A stretch of DNA of 64,000 nt from Aurantibacter_A sp965215845 (GCA_965215845.1 CBDCEL010000003.1:124001-188000); one strand, 5' to 3'; numbered from the stretch's first letter, positions 9,025-18,869 are shown. Made by a program: numbers and translations. Notes: generated from the sequence alone by a model not told the origin.

Positions 9025-10083
9025 TTATTTAGATTTATTGATGTTGAACTCTTTTTTATAGTATTCCATAATAGGTTGAAACGGTCCCAACTGATGTTGT
9101 TCGACAGAAAAATTATCTGCATAGGGTCCGTAAGGTGTTGATACTGGTTTTTTTTTCAGATCTGGAAAATCAACCGCGCGATTTGGTTTTTCAGGACGCT
9201 GTTGCTGATTGATATAGCCGGCGACATCATAGGCTTCCTCATCTGTTAATATTGGCCTGTCGTAAGTCGTGCCAAAAGGCATGTTGCCCTTAATGAATTG
9301 GGCCGCGGTGATGACCCTTGTCATTCCCGCACCATTGTTATAGGAGTCATTTCCCCATAATGGTGGGTATTCATAGGTGAACCCGTCAGCAGCCTGTACG
9401 CCCTGCCCATCTTCTTGATGACAGCTGATGCAATGTTTTGTAAAGACCAGCTTTCCATGTTCAAGATTTACCGGTCTTTTGGGAATTTCAAGTTTTGTAA
9501 AACCTTTGCCCTCAATTTTTCCATCATTGGGGGCATAACGCCCCAACCATTCTAGGTAGGCGACCAAGGCTTTGATTTCCCTGCTTGCAATGGGGATGAA
9601 TTTTCCATTCATACTTCGTTCCATGCACCCATTGATCCGTTCTTCTATAGTTCCTATTTTGTTTTCCCTGCCTCGGTACTGGGGAAACCGTTGTATTACC
9701 CCGATTAGTGGGGCGGCAAAGGGCTTTGTACCGGCGGAAAGATGACAATTATTACACGCCAGACGGTTTCCCGCATAAGGTTTATTGCTGTCGGGCCCAA
9801 GATATTTGGGGGTGTTTACAAATAGCTCATATCCATATTTTACATTTCGATTTTCTAAGTCATCACCTATCGTTGAGACATCGTAGTTCATATGATAAAT
9901 TCCATCTAGGATTTTGGTAGTATTTACCGCAAATAGTCCTGGATTGATGGTGCAGGTCAGCAGAAAAACAGTGAGACTTACCATGACAATGGCAGCAGCA
10001 AGCACAATTCTATAGAGCTTTTTAAGCCCTGCCAAAGCCGTTGGCGGTTTATGATTTTTCTTATTAAGCCTGTTATTCATCAT
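9025..10083 (-). CDS. TsdA-like dihaem cytochrome c (thiosulfate dehydrogenase family), membrane anchored
   Basis: A 352-residue dihaem cytochrome with an N-terminal membrane helix (about 24-44). Haem 1 is bound by CNNCH (110-114) and haem 2 by CISCH (218-222). Between them is the TsdA signature RINGCMERSMNG, whose Cys153 matches the unusual cysteine axial ligand of haem 1 in characterised TsdA; Met268 (GNMPFG) may be the ligand of haem 2. TsdA joins two thiosulfates to tetrathionate, or does the reverse. The adjoining DsrE-like and TSUP genes support a sulfur role. Direction of the reaction and the electron partner are not visible. Confidence 0.85.
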   Translation of the reverse strand: MMNNRLNKKNHKPPTALAGLKKLYRIVLAAAIVMVSLTVFLLTCTINPGLFAVNTTKILDGIYHMNYDVSTIGDDLENRNVKYGYELFVNTPKYLGPDSNKPYAGNRLACNNCHLSAGTKPFAAPLIGVIQRFPQYRGRENKIGTIEERINGCMERSMNGKFIPIASREIKALVAYLEWLGRYAPNDGKIEGKGFTKLEIPKRPVNLEHGKLVFTKHCISCHQEDGQGVQAADGFTYEYPPLWGNDSYNNGAGMTRVITAAQFIKGNMPFGTTYDRPILTDEEAYDVAGYINQQQRPEKPNRAVDFPDLKKKPVSTPYGPYADNFSVEQHQLGPFQPIMEYYKKEFNINKSK

Positions 10084-10481
10084 TTGGTTTTATTATCGGA
10101 CAATGGCGCTAACCAATGACCAACTTTTAACTTTAAATGAAAGGGGGTTGCATTGAACTATTCGAGCAATGACACCTAAGGACCCACTGCTATATCGGCT
10201 TCGGATGTCCTTTGACTTCGTTGTCTAATTTTGCTGTATTAAAGATGAAAATTATGAGGAGGTGGTACGTAACACCTATGCTGCAAACTTGTTAAGCTAT
10301 TGCCCAGGTCTTCAAATAATGGTGCATAGCCTTTAATCAATGTTGCATCCCATAAATGATATGCGCGAACAGGAAGCTTTTAAGCACATAAAGTGTAGGA
10401 AAGGAGTATCATCTCTAATTTGGGTCAGTTTGCAAATTTACATTGCCCTGTTCAAAAAGGTTTTGGGTCGTGAAAAGCAAA
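10084..10481. other. Gene-free interval between regulator and TsdA-like gene
   Basis: About 400 bases with no convincing ORF on either strand. It lies downstream of the AraC-type regulator gene and upstream of the TsdA operon, so the operon's promoter and any regulator site should be here. I see no exact TAnnTTTG box close to the cytochrome start and no strong hairpin. Confidence 0.5.
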
Positions 10482-12407
10482 TCAATCAATTAAGTTCATT
10501 TTTTCCAAGATTGCCTTAAATCTTGCCTCTTCCTTTAGGTCTTCGGAAAATATGTAGTGATTTATCAAGGGAATAAATTGTGAATTCTGGCTATAACATT
10601 CTTCTAAGGCATCGAGTGCTTTTTCCTTTTTCTCCCAGAAACCAGTGCCATTCGGCAAGTGTAAAGGAATCAGCTTCACCATTATCGATCCACCACCTAA
10701 AAACTCCTTCAATACCGAATTGTGAATAGCTGGTTTCAGACCTTCAGCCTCTAGGGTTGTCTTGGTTTTCATTATTTCGAGCATTTCTTGGTAGGCTTCA
10801 TTGTTTTTGTTGAGGGAGACATAGATATAGAAATTAAGCCAATTTACATCAGTATGTGGGTTCAACTCAAAGGCTTTTTCGGCTTCGATTAGAGCTTCTT
10901 TATAACGGCTTTCTATGAATAGGTGATAGGCACTTAGAAAGGTAGTCTCATATGACAGTGGATTAAGAAGTAATGCCTCGCTGGCATGGTTTCGAGAGGC
11001 TTCGTAATCACCTCGTATGTGCAATAGAAAATCAGAGTAGTAATGGTGGCCAACAGCATAGTTCGGATTAAGCTCGATGGATCGCTTGAACGATTTTTCA
11101 GCGGCGTCCCAGTCCCAATCACTCCAGCACTCGACCATTCCCAGAGTGGCATGTGCCTGGGCTATATCGTTATCCAGCGCTATTGACTTTAAAAGCAGTC
11201 CCTTTGTTTTTGAAGTGCCAAAACTATCTGGGATAAAAGCCTGCCTGGTGAGGCCGTAATAGGCATCAGCCAAGCCGGCATAGGCCAAGGCATAATTGGA
11301 ATCTTTTTCTATGGACTGCTCAAAGTACTTGATGCTGGTTTCCAAGTCTTCTTTTGTTCTTCTATTCCAGAAATACCTTCCCTTTAAATAGAGGTTATAG
11401 GCAGCGATATTGTTCGTATATCTCTTTTCGATCTGCTCTTGTTCGGCAGAAGAAAGGGTCGTTTTCAATTCTGAAGCGATGCTTTTTGCGATATCACTTT
11501 GCAGGTTGAAAATGTCTTTGTACTCTCTTTTGAAATCTTTCACCCATACGTGTCGGTCTGAGGTGGCCTCAATGAGTTGCGCAATTATCCGAATCGTATC
11601 GCCGTACTGTTGTATACTTGCTTCCAAAGTGTGTGACACGTCCAATTCTTTGGCAATTTCTGGAGTGGTCTTTGAGACATTTCGATATTTTTCTGAAGTT
11701 GTTCTTGAAATAACCCTAAGCCCGTTTATACCTGAAAGACGATTTAAGGTCTCGTCCATGATTCCATCGGCGAAATATTGGTTTTCCTCGTTCGTACTGA
11801 GGTTTTTGAATGGCAGAATTACAACTGATTTCGCGTAAAGGCCTGCAGGGTTTTTATTGTTTTTCTCAAAGGTTTTGCTATAGAAAAAGATGGCAATGCA
11901 TACCAAGAATATCGCAGCTGCAAACCAAAGGGTGACTTTTTTTGCATTTTGTTTTTTCGCTCTGGAATTTTTTCCATCTGATACATTTACTTCTTCAATT
12001 CCACCCAAAGTGTTTGTGCAGTGTAAGTCGTTTTCCTCCTTTAACCTTGTTTTGGCCTCTCCAGGGGTGAATCCATAAAATCTGTGAAAACTGGTATTGA
12101 AATAAGTAGCACTGCTAAAACCAACCCGATATGCCACTTCTGAGGCGGTAACATCTTCATTTCTGAGAATTTCCAAGGCTTTTTTTAGTCGATACTCTCG
12201 AATGAATTGGCTGGTGGAAACACCAAGTAGTTTATGCAGTTTTCGATGCAGGTTAGATCTACTCATCCCCATAGCTTGGGCCAGACTATCTACCCCGAAT
12301 TGATCATTGCCGAGATTTGACTCGATTTTCGCTGCCAATTTTTGCACAAAAGCGTCCTTTAACGAAAGTCTAGCAGAATCTTCCGGAAAGTTCATAAAAG
12401 AGCTCAT
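10482..12407 (-). CDS. Transmembrane AraC-HTH / TolB-like / TPR regulator
   Basis: A 641-residue protein with domain order: AraC-type double HTH (about 20-115, ending VGFSSATYFNTSFHRFYGFTP), linker, one membrane helix (about 160-180), a TolB/FlgO-like domain beginning VVILPFKNLS (about 190-310), then TPR repeats to the end. The DNA-binding part is cytoplasmic and the TPR part periplasmic, so this is a one-component transmembrane regulator, a layout known in Bacteroidota. It is in the same orientation as, and directly upstream of, the sulfur gene cluster, which is its most likely target. The ligand is unknown. Confidence 0.85.
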   Translation of the reverse strand: MSSFMNFPEDSARLSLKDAFVQKLAAKIESNLGNDQFGVDSLAQAMGMSRSNLHRKLHKLLGVSTSQFIREYRLKKALEILRNEDVTASEVAYRVGFSSATYFNTSFHRFYGFTPGEAKTRLKEENDLHCTNTLGGIEEVNVSDGKNSRAKKQNAKKVTLWFAAAIFLVCIAIFFYSKTFEKNNKNPAGLYAKSVVILPFKNLSTNEENQYFADGIMDETLNRLSGINGLRVISRTTSEKYRNVSKTTPEIAKELDVSHTLEASIQQYGDTIRIIAQLIEATSDRHVWVKDFKREYKDIFNLQSDIAKSIASELKTTLSSAEQEQIEKRYTNNIAAYNLYLKGRYFWNRRTKEDLETSIKYFEQSIEKDSNYALAYAGLADAYYGLTRQAFIPDSFGTSKTKGLLLKSIALDNDIAQAHATLGMVECWSDWDWDAAEKSFKRSIELNPNYAVGHHYYSDFLLHIRGDYEASRNHASEALLLNPLSYETTFLSAYHLFIESRYKEALIEAEKAFELNPHTDVNWLNFYIYVSLNKNNEAYQEMLEIMKTKTTLEAEGLKPAIHNSVLKEFLGGGSIMVKLIPLHLPNGTGFWEKKEKALDALEECYSQNSQFIPLINHYIFSEDLKEEARFKAILEKMNLID

Positions 12408-12666
12408 CTGAAAGCCAAAGATTAATTGTTGTAGTTAAAAGATAAGAAAATTATGGCACTACCAATTTTATGTCTTGACCAATGAATCTTTATGCTAGGG
12501 GGTACTAAAATTATTTCAAAAACCTGGTTTCTTTTCTAAGGGTTTCCCATTTCACGTTCTTAGGTGGTTTCGATAGTTATCATTTGGGATATTTAGATGC
12601 TTATTCTCATTTAATAGATACAATGTTGTTTGTCAAATGTCTGTAAATATTCTCTTTGGGTAGCGC

Positions 12667-12915
12667 CTATTCAACAGGGATAAGGCCTACAAAGAAAGGA
12701 ATACCCAATGGGCTACTGGTTTTTGTTCCTTTAGCAAACATGAATAAGTCTGCGTTTATTTTGTGGAATAAAAAAACTTCATTTTCATGAAGCTTTTCTT
12801 TGTCGAGGAAGAGAGATTCACCTTGTGCGTCCCGAAATGGGGAATTCAGGGCAAGCATGAAATCTTCAACAAGCTTCTCTTGCCCCGTTATGTGGTTTGT
12901 CCCACTTTTCTAAGC
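12667..12915 (-). pseudogene. Possible gene remnant (C-terminal fragment)
   Basis: On the minus strand an open stretch follows a TAG at about 12916 and runs to a stop at 12667. The ATG at 12858 would give 63 residues. The translation is protein-like in composition (EKLVEDFMLAL, HENEVFLFHKINADLF, GIPFFVGLIPVE), with no promoter-like or start signal before it. I do not recognise a family. It looks like the tail of a lost gene rather than a working small gene, but it could also be chance. Confidence 0.25.
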
Positions 12916-13188
12916 CGATTCGGCGCAAAGTTTTGACACAAGGATTTGGGGCGAGTTAAGCGCTATTGAGTTCCAAAAACCTTCATTTTAAGTGACACCT
13001 GAACCTTGCCAAAATCTATTGGAGGCACGAACCCATTTTGTGCAATTGAGGTAAATATTCACACTCTTTGCTTTTCGCAAAATTTTGAGGCCTTCACAGT
13101 CATATTTTTTATTATGGAAACCTGAAAACGGTTGTCCTGTTCAATAACATTTATTTTAGATAATTAAAACCTTTGTTTCGAAAAGGTT

Positions 13189-13196
13189 AAATTTGG
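13189..13196 (+). promoter_or_regulatory. -7 box (TAnnTTTG type) of the sigma factor gene
   Basis: TAAATTTG matches the Bacteroidota housekeeping -7 consensus exactly and lies about 30 bases before the ATG of the ECF sigma gene. No good -33 TTTG is found at the usual spacing, so the promoter may be weak or have another form. Confidence 0.4.
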
Positions 13197-13226
13197 TAAA
13201 CTCTTGCCTTATCTAAGATGTGTTGA

Positions 13227-13811
13227 ATGCTGCAGGAAAATACATGGTCAAAATTTAAACAGGGAGATAAAACTGCCTTCGAATCGCTTTACAAGTTTTG
13301 TATTGATGATATGTATGCCTATGGCCTAAAATTAAATTCGGATCAAGAAATGGTCAAAGATTGCATACAAGAGGTTTTTATAGAAATTTTTGAGCGTAGA
13401 AATAAAATTTTGGAACCCGATAACGTCAAGTTTTATATTCTAAAAGCACTAAAAAACTCGATTTTCAGAAAACTCAGAAAGGAACGGAGAAGTATCCGGG
13501 TTACGGAGTGGACCAATATGCAGTTTAATGCCGATTACAATATTGAGGATAAAAAGATTCTGGCGGAAATCACAGATGGCAAAAGAAAATTAATACAGGA
13601 TGCCCTAGATTCCTTGTCCACAAAACAAAGGGAAATACTATATCTTAGGTTTACCATGGGGCTTGACTATCGCGAGATTTCCGAAATGGTCAAAATCGAT
13701 CATAATTCGGTAAGGAAACAAGTCTATAGGGCCATTAAAAAACTGCGCAATAGCAAGGCTTTTGACGATTACCAAAGCATAATTCTATTCTATACTTCCT
13801 TGGTTTTTTAA
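13227..13811 (+). CDS. ECF-type RNA polymerase sigma-70 factor (FecI-like)
   Basis: A 194-residue sigma factor of the Bacteroidota FecI-like group. Region 2 (about 20-90) includes DCIQEVFIEIFERR and region 4 (about 125-180) includes STKQREILYLRFTMGLDYREISEMV with the HTH. It is followed by its anti-sigma FecR and then by an STN-domain SusC. That order is the classical signalling relay in which substrate binding to the outer-membrane receptor releases the sigma factor through FecR. Its target is therefore most likely the adjacent SusC/D and peptidase operon. Confidence 0.95.
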   Translation: MLQENTWSKFKQGDKTAFESLYKFCIDDMYAYGLKLNSDQEMVKDCIQEVFIEIFERRNKILEPDNVKFYILKALKNSIFRKLRKERRSIRVTEWTNMQFNADYNIEDKKILAEITDGKRKLIQDALDSLSTKQREILYLRFTMGLDYREISEMVKIDHNSVRKQVYRAIKKLRNSKAFDDYQSIILFYTSLVF

Positions 13812-13955
13812 AATTCCAACAAATAATTTCCATCGCCTTTATTCCTTAATAACTTTCATTACTTTCTTGGGTTTTAAAACAAATTCATAAAAAAATCCAT
13901 AAAAAGTGTCCACAGGTCGTTACTTTTTACACCTTTAGGAAAACGAGCCTGACTA

Positions 13956-15167
13956 TTGGATACTTTCTCCAAATACCTTGATGACGAAAAATTCGTCGAT
14001 TGGATCGCTGATCCAACACCTGAAAAAGATGCTTTTTGGGAAGCATATATGTTGAATAGCCCCGATGAAAGAAGAACCATATTGGTACTCAAGGAATACT
14101 TGACCGCATTAAGTACCAAAAATGAAAGGCTATCCCCAGAAGAAAAGCAGAACATACTTGAAGGTATTTATAGTGAAATCGACGTTCCGAACAGCACGGG
14201 CAAACCTTTTCTTCCCCGCTTTTTGAAATATGCCGCCATTTTGGTAATACTTATTTCTTCGGCGCTCTATCTCAAGACACTTTCTGAACCAAAGACTATA
14301 AAGAGCATTGACGTTTTTGAGCAGGTATCCATCGACTCGGTCAAGGAAACAAGATTGATTCTTGGCGAGGAAGACCAAATTAAAATTACGAGCAGAAAAT
14401 CGGAAATAGATTATAAAGATTCCAAGGGACCTGTCATTAACGGCAAAGATACGTTGGAAGTTGCCCAAAAGACCGGTTCGGAAAAATTGGTCTTGAACCA
14501 ACTTGTAGTGCCCTATGGCAAACGCAGCAAGCTGAGGCTGGAAGACGGTTCCATAGTACATTTGAATTCAGGCTCAAGATTTGTTTTTCCGAGGCGCTTT
14601 ATCGGAACCCAAAGAGAGGTGTATTTGGATGGGGAGGCTTTTTTTGAAGTCGAATCGGATAAGGAAAGGCCGTTCAAGGTAAAAGTGCTCAAAGATGAGA
14701 ATTTGTCCATTGAGGCTGTCGGCACCAGTTTCAATGTGAATTCCTACGGCTTCCATGATGAGGTTTTCACTGTTTTGACCGAGGGCGAAGTCCATTTAAG
14801 GGATGAATCACAAAATTCTTTCTTTGGCAAGGAAGATAAAACGGTTATGGAGCCCGGCGAGCTTGCCGAATGGAGCGTCAAAAACAAAATTGTGAGCAGT
14901 AAAAAAAAGGTGGATACCGAACTTTACACGTCTTGGGTAAAAGGTGTTTATAGTTTTAAAGGTGAACCCTTGAAGAGCATAGTCGAAAAACTTGAGGTAT
15001 ACTATAACGTCGCAATAATTTTCGATGGTGCCATTGACCAACAATTCAAGATAACCGGAAAACTGGACCTCAACGATGATATTGAAAAGACCATGGACAA
15101 TCTTGTATTGACCAACGCGATGAAATACGAAAAAAATAAGGATGGAAAATTTTTGATCTCGAAATAA
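13956..15167 (+). CDS. FecR-type transmembrane anti-sigma factor
   Basis: A 403-residue FecR family protein. The best start is TTG at 13956, because an in-frame stop sits directly upstream and the first ATG would cut into the cytoplasmic domain. The order is a cytoplasmic anti-sigma domain (1-88), a membrane helix (about 90-108), a FecR domain (about 190-290, with VPYGKRSKLRLEDGSIVHLNSGS) and a C-terminal STN-like domain (YSFKGEPLKSIVEKLEVYYNV). It would hold the ECF sigma at the membrane and receive the signal from the SusC N-terminal STN domain. Confidence 0.92.
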   Translation: MDTFSKYLDDEKFVDWIADPTPEKDAFWEAYMLNSPDERRTILVLKEYLTALSTKNERLSPEEKQNILEGIYSEIDVPNSTGKPFLPRFLKYAAILVILISSALYLKTLSEPKTIKSIDVFEQVSIDSVKETRLILGEEDQIKITSRKSEIDYKDSKGPVINGKDTLEVAQKTGSEKLVLNQLVVPYGKRSKLRLEDGSIVHLNSGSRFVFPRRFIGTQREVYLDGEAFFEVESDKERPFKVKVLKDENLSIEAVGTSFNVNSYGFHDEVFTVLTEGEVHLRDESQNSFFGKEDKTVMEPGELAEWSVKNKIVSSKKKVDTELYTSWVKGVYSFKGEPLKSIVEKLEVYYNVAIIFDGAIDQQFKITGKLDLNDDIEKTMDNLVLTNAMKYEKNKDGKFLISK

Positions 15168-15171
15168 AAAA

Positions 15172-15198
15172 CCAAGGTATGCTTGCAACATACCTTGG
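15172..15198. promoter_or_regulatory. Perfect 10-bp hairpin between fecR and susC
   Basis: CCAAGGTATG and CATACCTTGG are perfect inverted repeats around a 7-base loop, starting 5 bases after the FecR stop codon and ending about 50 bases before the SusC start. There is no T-run after it, so it is not a classic terminator. It may separate expression of the regulators from that of SusC by transcript processing or protein binding. Confidence 0.5.
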
Positions 15199-15250
15199 CA
15201 AATAAGCCTGTACTCGACACAGGTATTGTATAACTACAACTAACTAAATT

Positions 15251-18200
15251 ATGGAAAAAAACCTATTTCCATATAATCCCGTTGCGGGTTTTATGGACAA
15301 AAGTATTCAAGTGATGAAGTACTTGACACTGTTTTTACTACTCTTCACACTCTATTCATTCAATAGCTCTTATTCGCAGAACACCAAGCTAAAGTTAAAT
15401 CTCAAAGACGCCACTTTGCTTGATATGATCAAGAGCATTGAAAAGCAAAGTGAGTTTGTCTTTATGTACGGCGATGAAATATCGACTGTCCTTAACGGGT
15501 ATAAGAACGATTTTCTGGTCCGGAAAAAGAACATCAATGTGACTTTGGATAAATGCCTAAGCGGTACGGAACTGACCTATGTTGTAAATGACCGTCAGGT
15601 TGTTTTAAGGAAAAAGGCCGTTGCTCCTCTTATAAAGAAGGGAGTAGAAGATGTGCAATTGTCGATAAGTGGAAATGTTAGCGATGCCTTGGGGCCATTG
15701 CCGGGAGCGAGTATTGTCGTAAAAGGCACTGCTACGGGAACCACGACCGACTTTGACGGAAATTATTCACTCGAAGTATCGGATGAAGATGCCATCTTGG
15801 TATTCAGTTACGTTGGTTTTACAACGGTCGAAATCCCTGTGAACGGACAATCGACCATTAATGTAGTACTCAAGGAAGATGCACAGGCTTTGGAGGAGGT
15901 TGTGGTAACGGCACTGGGTTTTGAGGTGAGAACCGATAAATTGGGTAGCGCGGTATCAAGTGTGAAGCCTGCCGCTTTGGTAAGATCTGGGGAAACCTCG
16001 GTTTCCAATGCGATTCAGGGCAAGATGGCCGGGGTGAACATTACAAGAAGTACCGGTGATCCGGGATCTGGTTCCAACATTAGGATCAGGGGTGCCAATA
16101 CTATTTTTGGAAGTACCCAACCCTTGATTATAGTAGACGGAATACCCATTAATAACAATAACACCAGTGGGGGCGGTAGTAGCGCTACCGGTAACGGAAC
16201 TTCACAGCAATCGCGTTTAAACGACATTAACCCAAATGACATTGAGACCCTGCAAGTATTGAAAGGGGCCTCGGCAGCCGCTCTTTGGGGCTCAAGGGCT
16301 TCTAACGGGGTGGTTATCATAACCACGAAATCCGGTAAAAAAGGGTTTAGGGTTTCGTTTAAAAATACGGTCGCGATCGATAAGGTGAACGCTGCACAAA
16401 AATTGCAGTCCACTTATGGCCAAGGGCGAAATGGATTGTACAGAGGAGGCACTGAAATACGATCTTGGGGAGACGAAATTGCCGCGAGATCGGGGGGTCA
16501 GGATAGTTTTGATACCAGTGGCGAATTTTTTATTGGCGATCAGACAGGCGGAATATATTATCCCGTGGCCAATGGAACCGATGACAATCCAAGCGGTGGA
16601 AAAAACTCCAGGGAAACATTCAACGAAAGGAATTTTGACCATGTGTTCGGAGAAGGTCTACTCCTCGAACAGTCACTCAGCTTAAGTGCAGGAGATGACA
16701 AGAGTAGCCTATTCTTCAGTTTGGGCAATACAGATCATGAGGGTGTGATCAAGAACAATGACTATAAACGCCATACGGTAAACATAAGCGCAACACGAAA
16801 TTTCAATGACTATGTACGTTTGAAATTAAAGGGAAAATACTCTAGGGTCAGTGCGAATCGGATACAACAGAATTCCAATGTGGCCGGGGTCCTTTTAGGA
16901 CTTTACAGAACACCGGCCGATTTTGACATTTCCGATTACACGGGAACCTATGTCAGTGATTCCGGTGCGGAAACCACAGGAAGACACAGGTCTTATAGAA
17001 ATGCCATCGGGTCGAGCAATAGGCCGCGATACAACAATCCTTTATGGACCACGAATCGGCAAAAGGCCCCGAATGTCGTAAATCGACATATCTACTCGGC
17101 CGACCTTGATATCTTTCCTGCCGAGGGGTTCAATATCAAGCTAAGAGGGGGTGTTGATACCTATAATGACAAAAGATCCTATTTATATCCTATTGGATCG
17201 GCACGTACTACGACTCCACCGGTCAGCCGAATCGATGGTAGCCTACTCTTTGACGATATATCGGAAACCGAACTGAATTTTGATGCAATACTCAAATACG
17301 ATACTGACTTATCTGAAGATATCACATCGTCATATGTTATAGGTTGGAATATCAACGATAGAAAATTTAGCAGGCAGACCGCCTACGGCAATGAATTTAT
17401 AGCAAGCAGCGAAATATTCAATTTGGCCAACTCAAGGGTCATTGGTTCTGAAAATTTCATACGCCATATTCGGTCGAACCGAGGATATTCGACGCTCAAT
17501 TTTGGACTGTTCGATCAACTTTATCTCGACTTTTCAGGAACTATAGAGGCCGCATCGACCATTTCGGAAGCTTTCTTTTACCCTTCTGCAAGTGCAGCCT
17601 GGCAATTTTCGAACTCTGGTCTTATTTCTGAAGACAGCTTTCTAAGTTTCGGAAAAGCTCGGTTGAGCTGGGGTAAAGTAGGTATACAACCAAGGGCATA
17701 CGGAAATTCAACAAATTATGAGGGCGATTTTACCTATGGTTCGGGAATCGCCGCCAATCTGAATTCCGTGTCAAACGGTGGCGGGTTAAGATTGGACAAT
17801 CTGTTGGGAAATCCCGAATTAAGACCAGAGATCAAGACAGAGATCGAAGCCGGTCTTGAACTTCGTTTTTTCAACGATTTGTTGTCTACGAGCTTTACTT
17901 ATTACACCAATGAAGTCAAGGATATTCTGTTGGAAATCGATACGGCGCCCAGTTTCGGGTTTGAGCGATTCTATACGAATGGTGCGACCATGAAAAACCG
18001 CGGTCTCGAATTTGAGTTCAGTGCCAACTGGTTAAGAGGCAGTGAAAATTGGACGTTTTCGACCTTTGGAAATTTTGCAACGAACAAGAATGAGGTAACC
18101 AGCCTTTTAGGAGCCGATATTCAAAGATTGACGGGTTTCGGCACCGGTGATTCGGTCGCTGCTGAAGGCGAACAGATGGGTGCCCTCTTTGGGGGCAAAC

Positions 18201-18856
18201 TCCCTAGGGATGAAAGCGGAAACGTCATACTCGATGAAAATGGGTTTCCTGAGGGAGAACCGGAATATGATATCATAGGAGATCCGAATCCTGAGTGGAC
18301 CGGTGGTCTTGGTTTTAATCTCGGGTATAAGAATCTTTCGATGAACGTCTTGTTCGAGCATTCGCACGGAGGTGATTTCTATGATATCACGAGACAGATC
18401 AACGCCAGGTATGGTAGGGCCGAAATTACCGGTAATAAAGTGACCATCCCCACCGCCGGCATTGTTGATTACGATGGAAACGTTTATAGCCAGGGCCAAG
18501 TGGTTCGTGGCAATCTCCATGACTTCGGTGGCGGCCAGGTACTCTTGAACGAAGCTTGGTACGACGGAAACGGGGCCGACAACAGGGGCTTTAGTGAGCT
18601 TTGGTTGCAAGATGCCACTTGGACGCGCTTGAGGGAATTGTCATTGAGCTATTCCTTTAGTCCTGAAATTTTGGACCAGTTGAAAATATCGGCAATGAGT
18701 ATAGGCGTAACGGGAAGGAACCTCTTCCTCTGGACGGATGTCATCGGTAACGATCCGGATAAGAACTTTGCCGGTGTCGGCAATTCAAGAGGATTGGATT
18801 ATTATACCAACCCCTCGACAAAATCCTATCTCTTCAATTTCAGTATAACCTTCTAA
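15251..18856 (+). CDS. SusC/RagA-type TonB-dependent outer-membrane transporter with STN domain
   Basis: A 1201-residue SusC-family receptor. After a long N-terminal lead and signal peptide (ends near SYSQN, about 43) come an STN signalling domain (about 45-120), a carboxypeptidase-D-like regulatory domain (about 132-215, GNVSDALGPLPGASIVVKGT), a plug with the SusC signature ALWGSRASNGVVIITTK (about 340-360), and a beta-barrel ending in FNFSITF. It forms the pore of a SusCD pair with the next gene. The STN domain and the upstream sigma/FecR pair imply substrate-induced expression. Given the downstream enzymes, the cargo is more likely a peptide or amino-acid polymer than a glycan. Confidence 0.95.
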   Translation: MEKNLFPYNPVAGFMDKSIQVMKYLTLFLLLFTLYSFNSSYSQNTKLKLNLKDATLLDMIKSIEKQSEFVFMYGDEISTVLNGYKNDFLVRKKNINVTLDKCLSGTELTYVVNDRQVVLRKKAVAPLIKKGVEDVQLSISGNVSDALGPLPGASIVVKGTATGTTTDFDGNYSLEVSDEDAILVFSYVGFTTVEIPVNGQSTINVVLKEDAQALEEVVVTALGFEVRTDKLGSAVSSVKPAALVRSGETSVSNAIQGKMAGVNITRSTGDPGSGSNIRIRGANTIFGSTQPLIIVDGIPINNNNTSGGGSSATGNGTSQQSRLNDINPNDIETLQVLKGASAAALWGSRASNGVVIITTKSGKKGFRVSFKNTVAIDKVNAAQKLQSTYGQGRNGLYRGGTEIRSWGDEIAARSGGQDSFDTSGEFFIGDQTGGIYYPVANGTDDNPSGGKNSRETFNERNFDHVFGEGLLLEQSLSLSAGDDKSSLFFSLGNTDHEGVIKNNDYKRHTVNISATRNFNDYVRLKLKGKYSRVSANRIQQNSNVAGVLLGLYRTPADFDISDYTGTYVSDSGAETTGRHRSYRNAIGSSNRPRYNNPLWTTNRQKAPNVVNRHIYSADLDIFPAEGFNIKLRGGVDTYNDKRSYLYPIGSARTTTPPVSRIDGSLLFDDISETELNFDAILKYDTDLSEDITSSYVIGWNINDRKFSRQTAYGNEFIASSEIFNLANSRVIGSENFIRHIRSNRGYSTLNFGLFDQLYLDFSGTIEAASTISEAFFYPSASAAWQFSNSGLISEDSFLSFGKARLSWGKVGIQPRAYGNSTNYEGDFTYGSGIAANLNSVSNGGGLRLDNLLGNPELRPEIKTEIEAGLELRFFNDLLSTSFTYYTNEVKDILLEIDTAPSFGFERFYTNGATMKNRGLEFEFSANWLRGSENWTFSTFGNFATNKNEVTSLLGADIQRLTGFGTGDSVAAEGEQMGALFGGKLPRDESGNVILDENGFPEGEPEYDIIGDPNPEWTGGLGFNLGYKNLSMNVLFEHSHGGDFYDITRQINARYGRAEITGNKVTIPTAGIVDYDGNVYSQGQVVRGNLHDFGGGQVLLNEAWYDGNGADNRGFSELWLQDATWTRLRELSLSYSFSPEILDQLKISAMSIGVTGRNLFLWTDVIGNDPDKNFAGVGNSRGLDYYTNPSTKSYLFNFSITF

Positions 18857-18869
18857 GAATTTTGCAATT

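Larger units (their letters stand above)
12408..13226. other. Long gene-free interval between divergent regulator genes
   Basis: About 820 bases with no full gene. It contains a minus-strand coding-like remnant (12667-12915, listed separately) and the promoter region of the sigma factor gene. The first 200 bases upstream of the AraC-type gene are AT-rich and hold no recognisable motif. The size and the remnant suggest a decayed gene. Confidence 0.5.
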
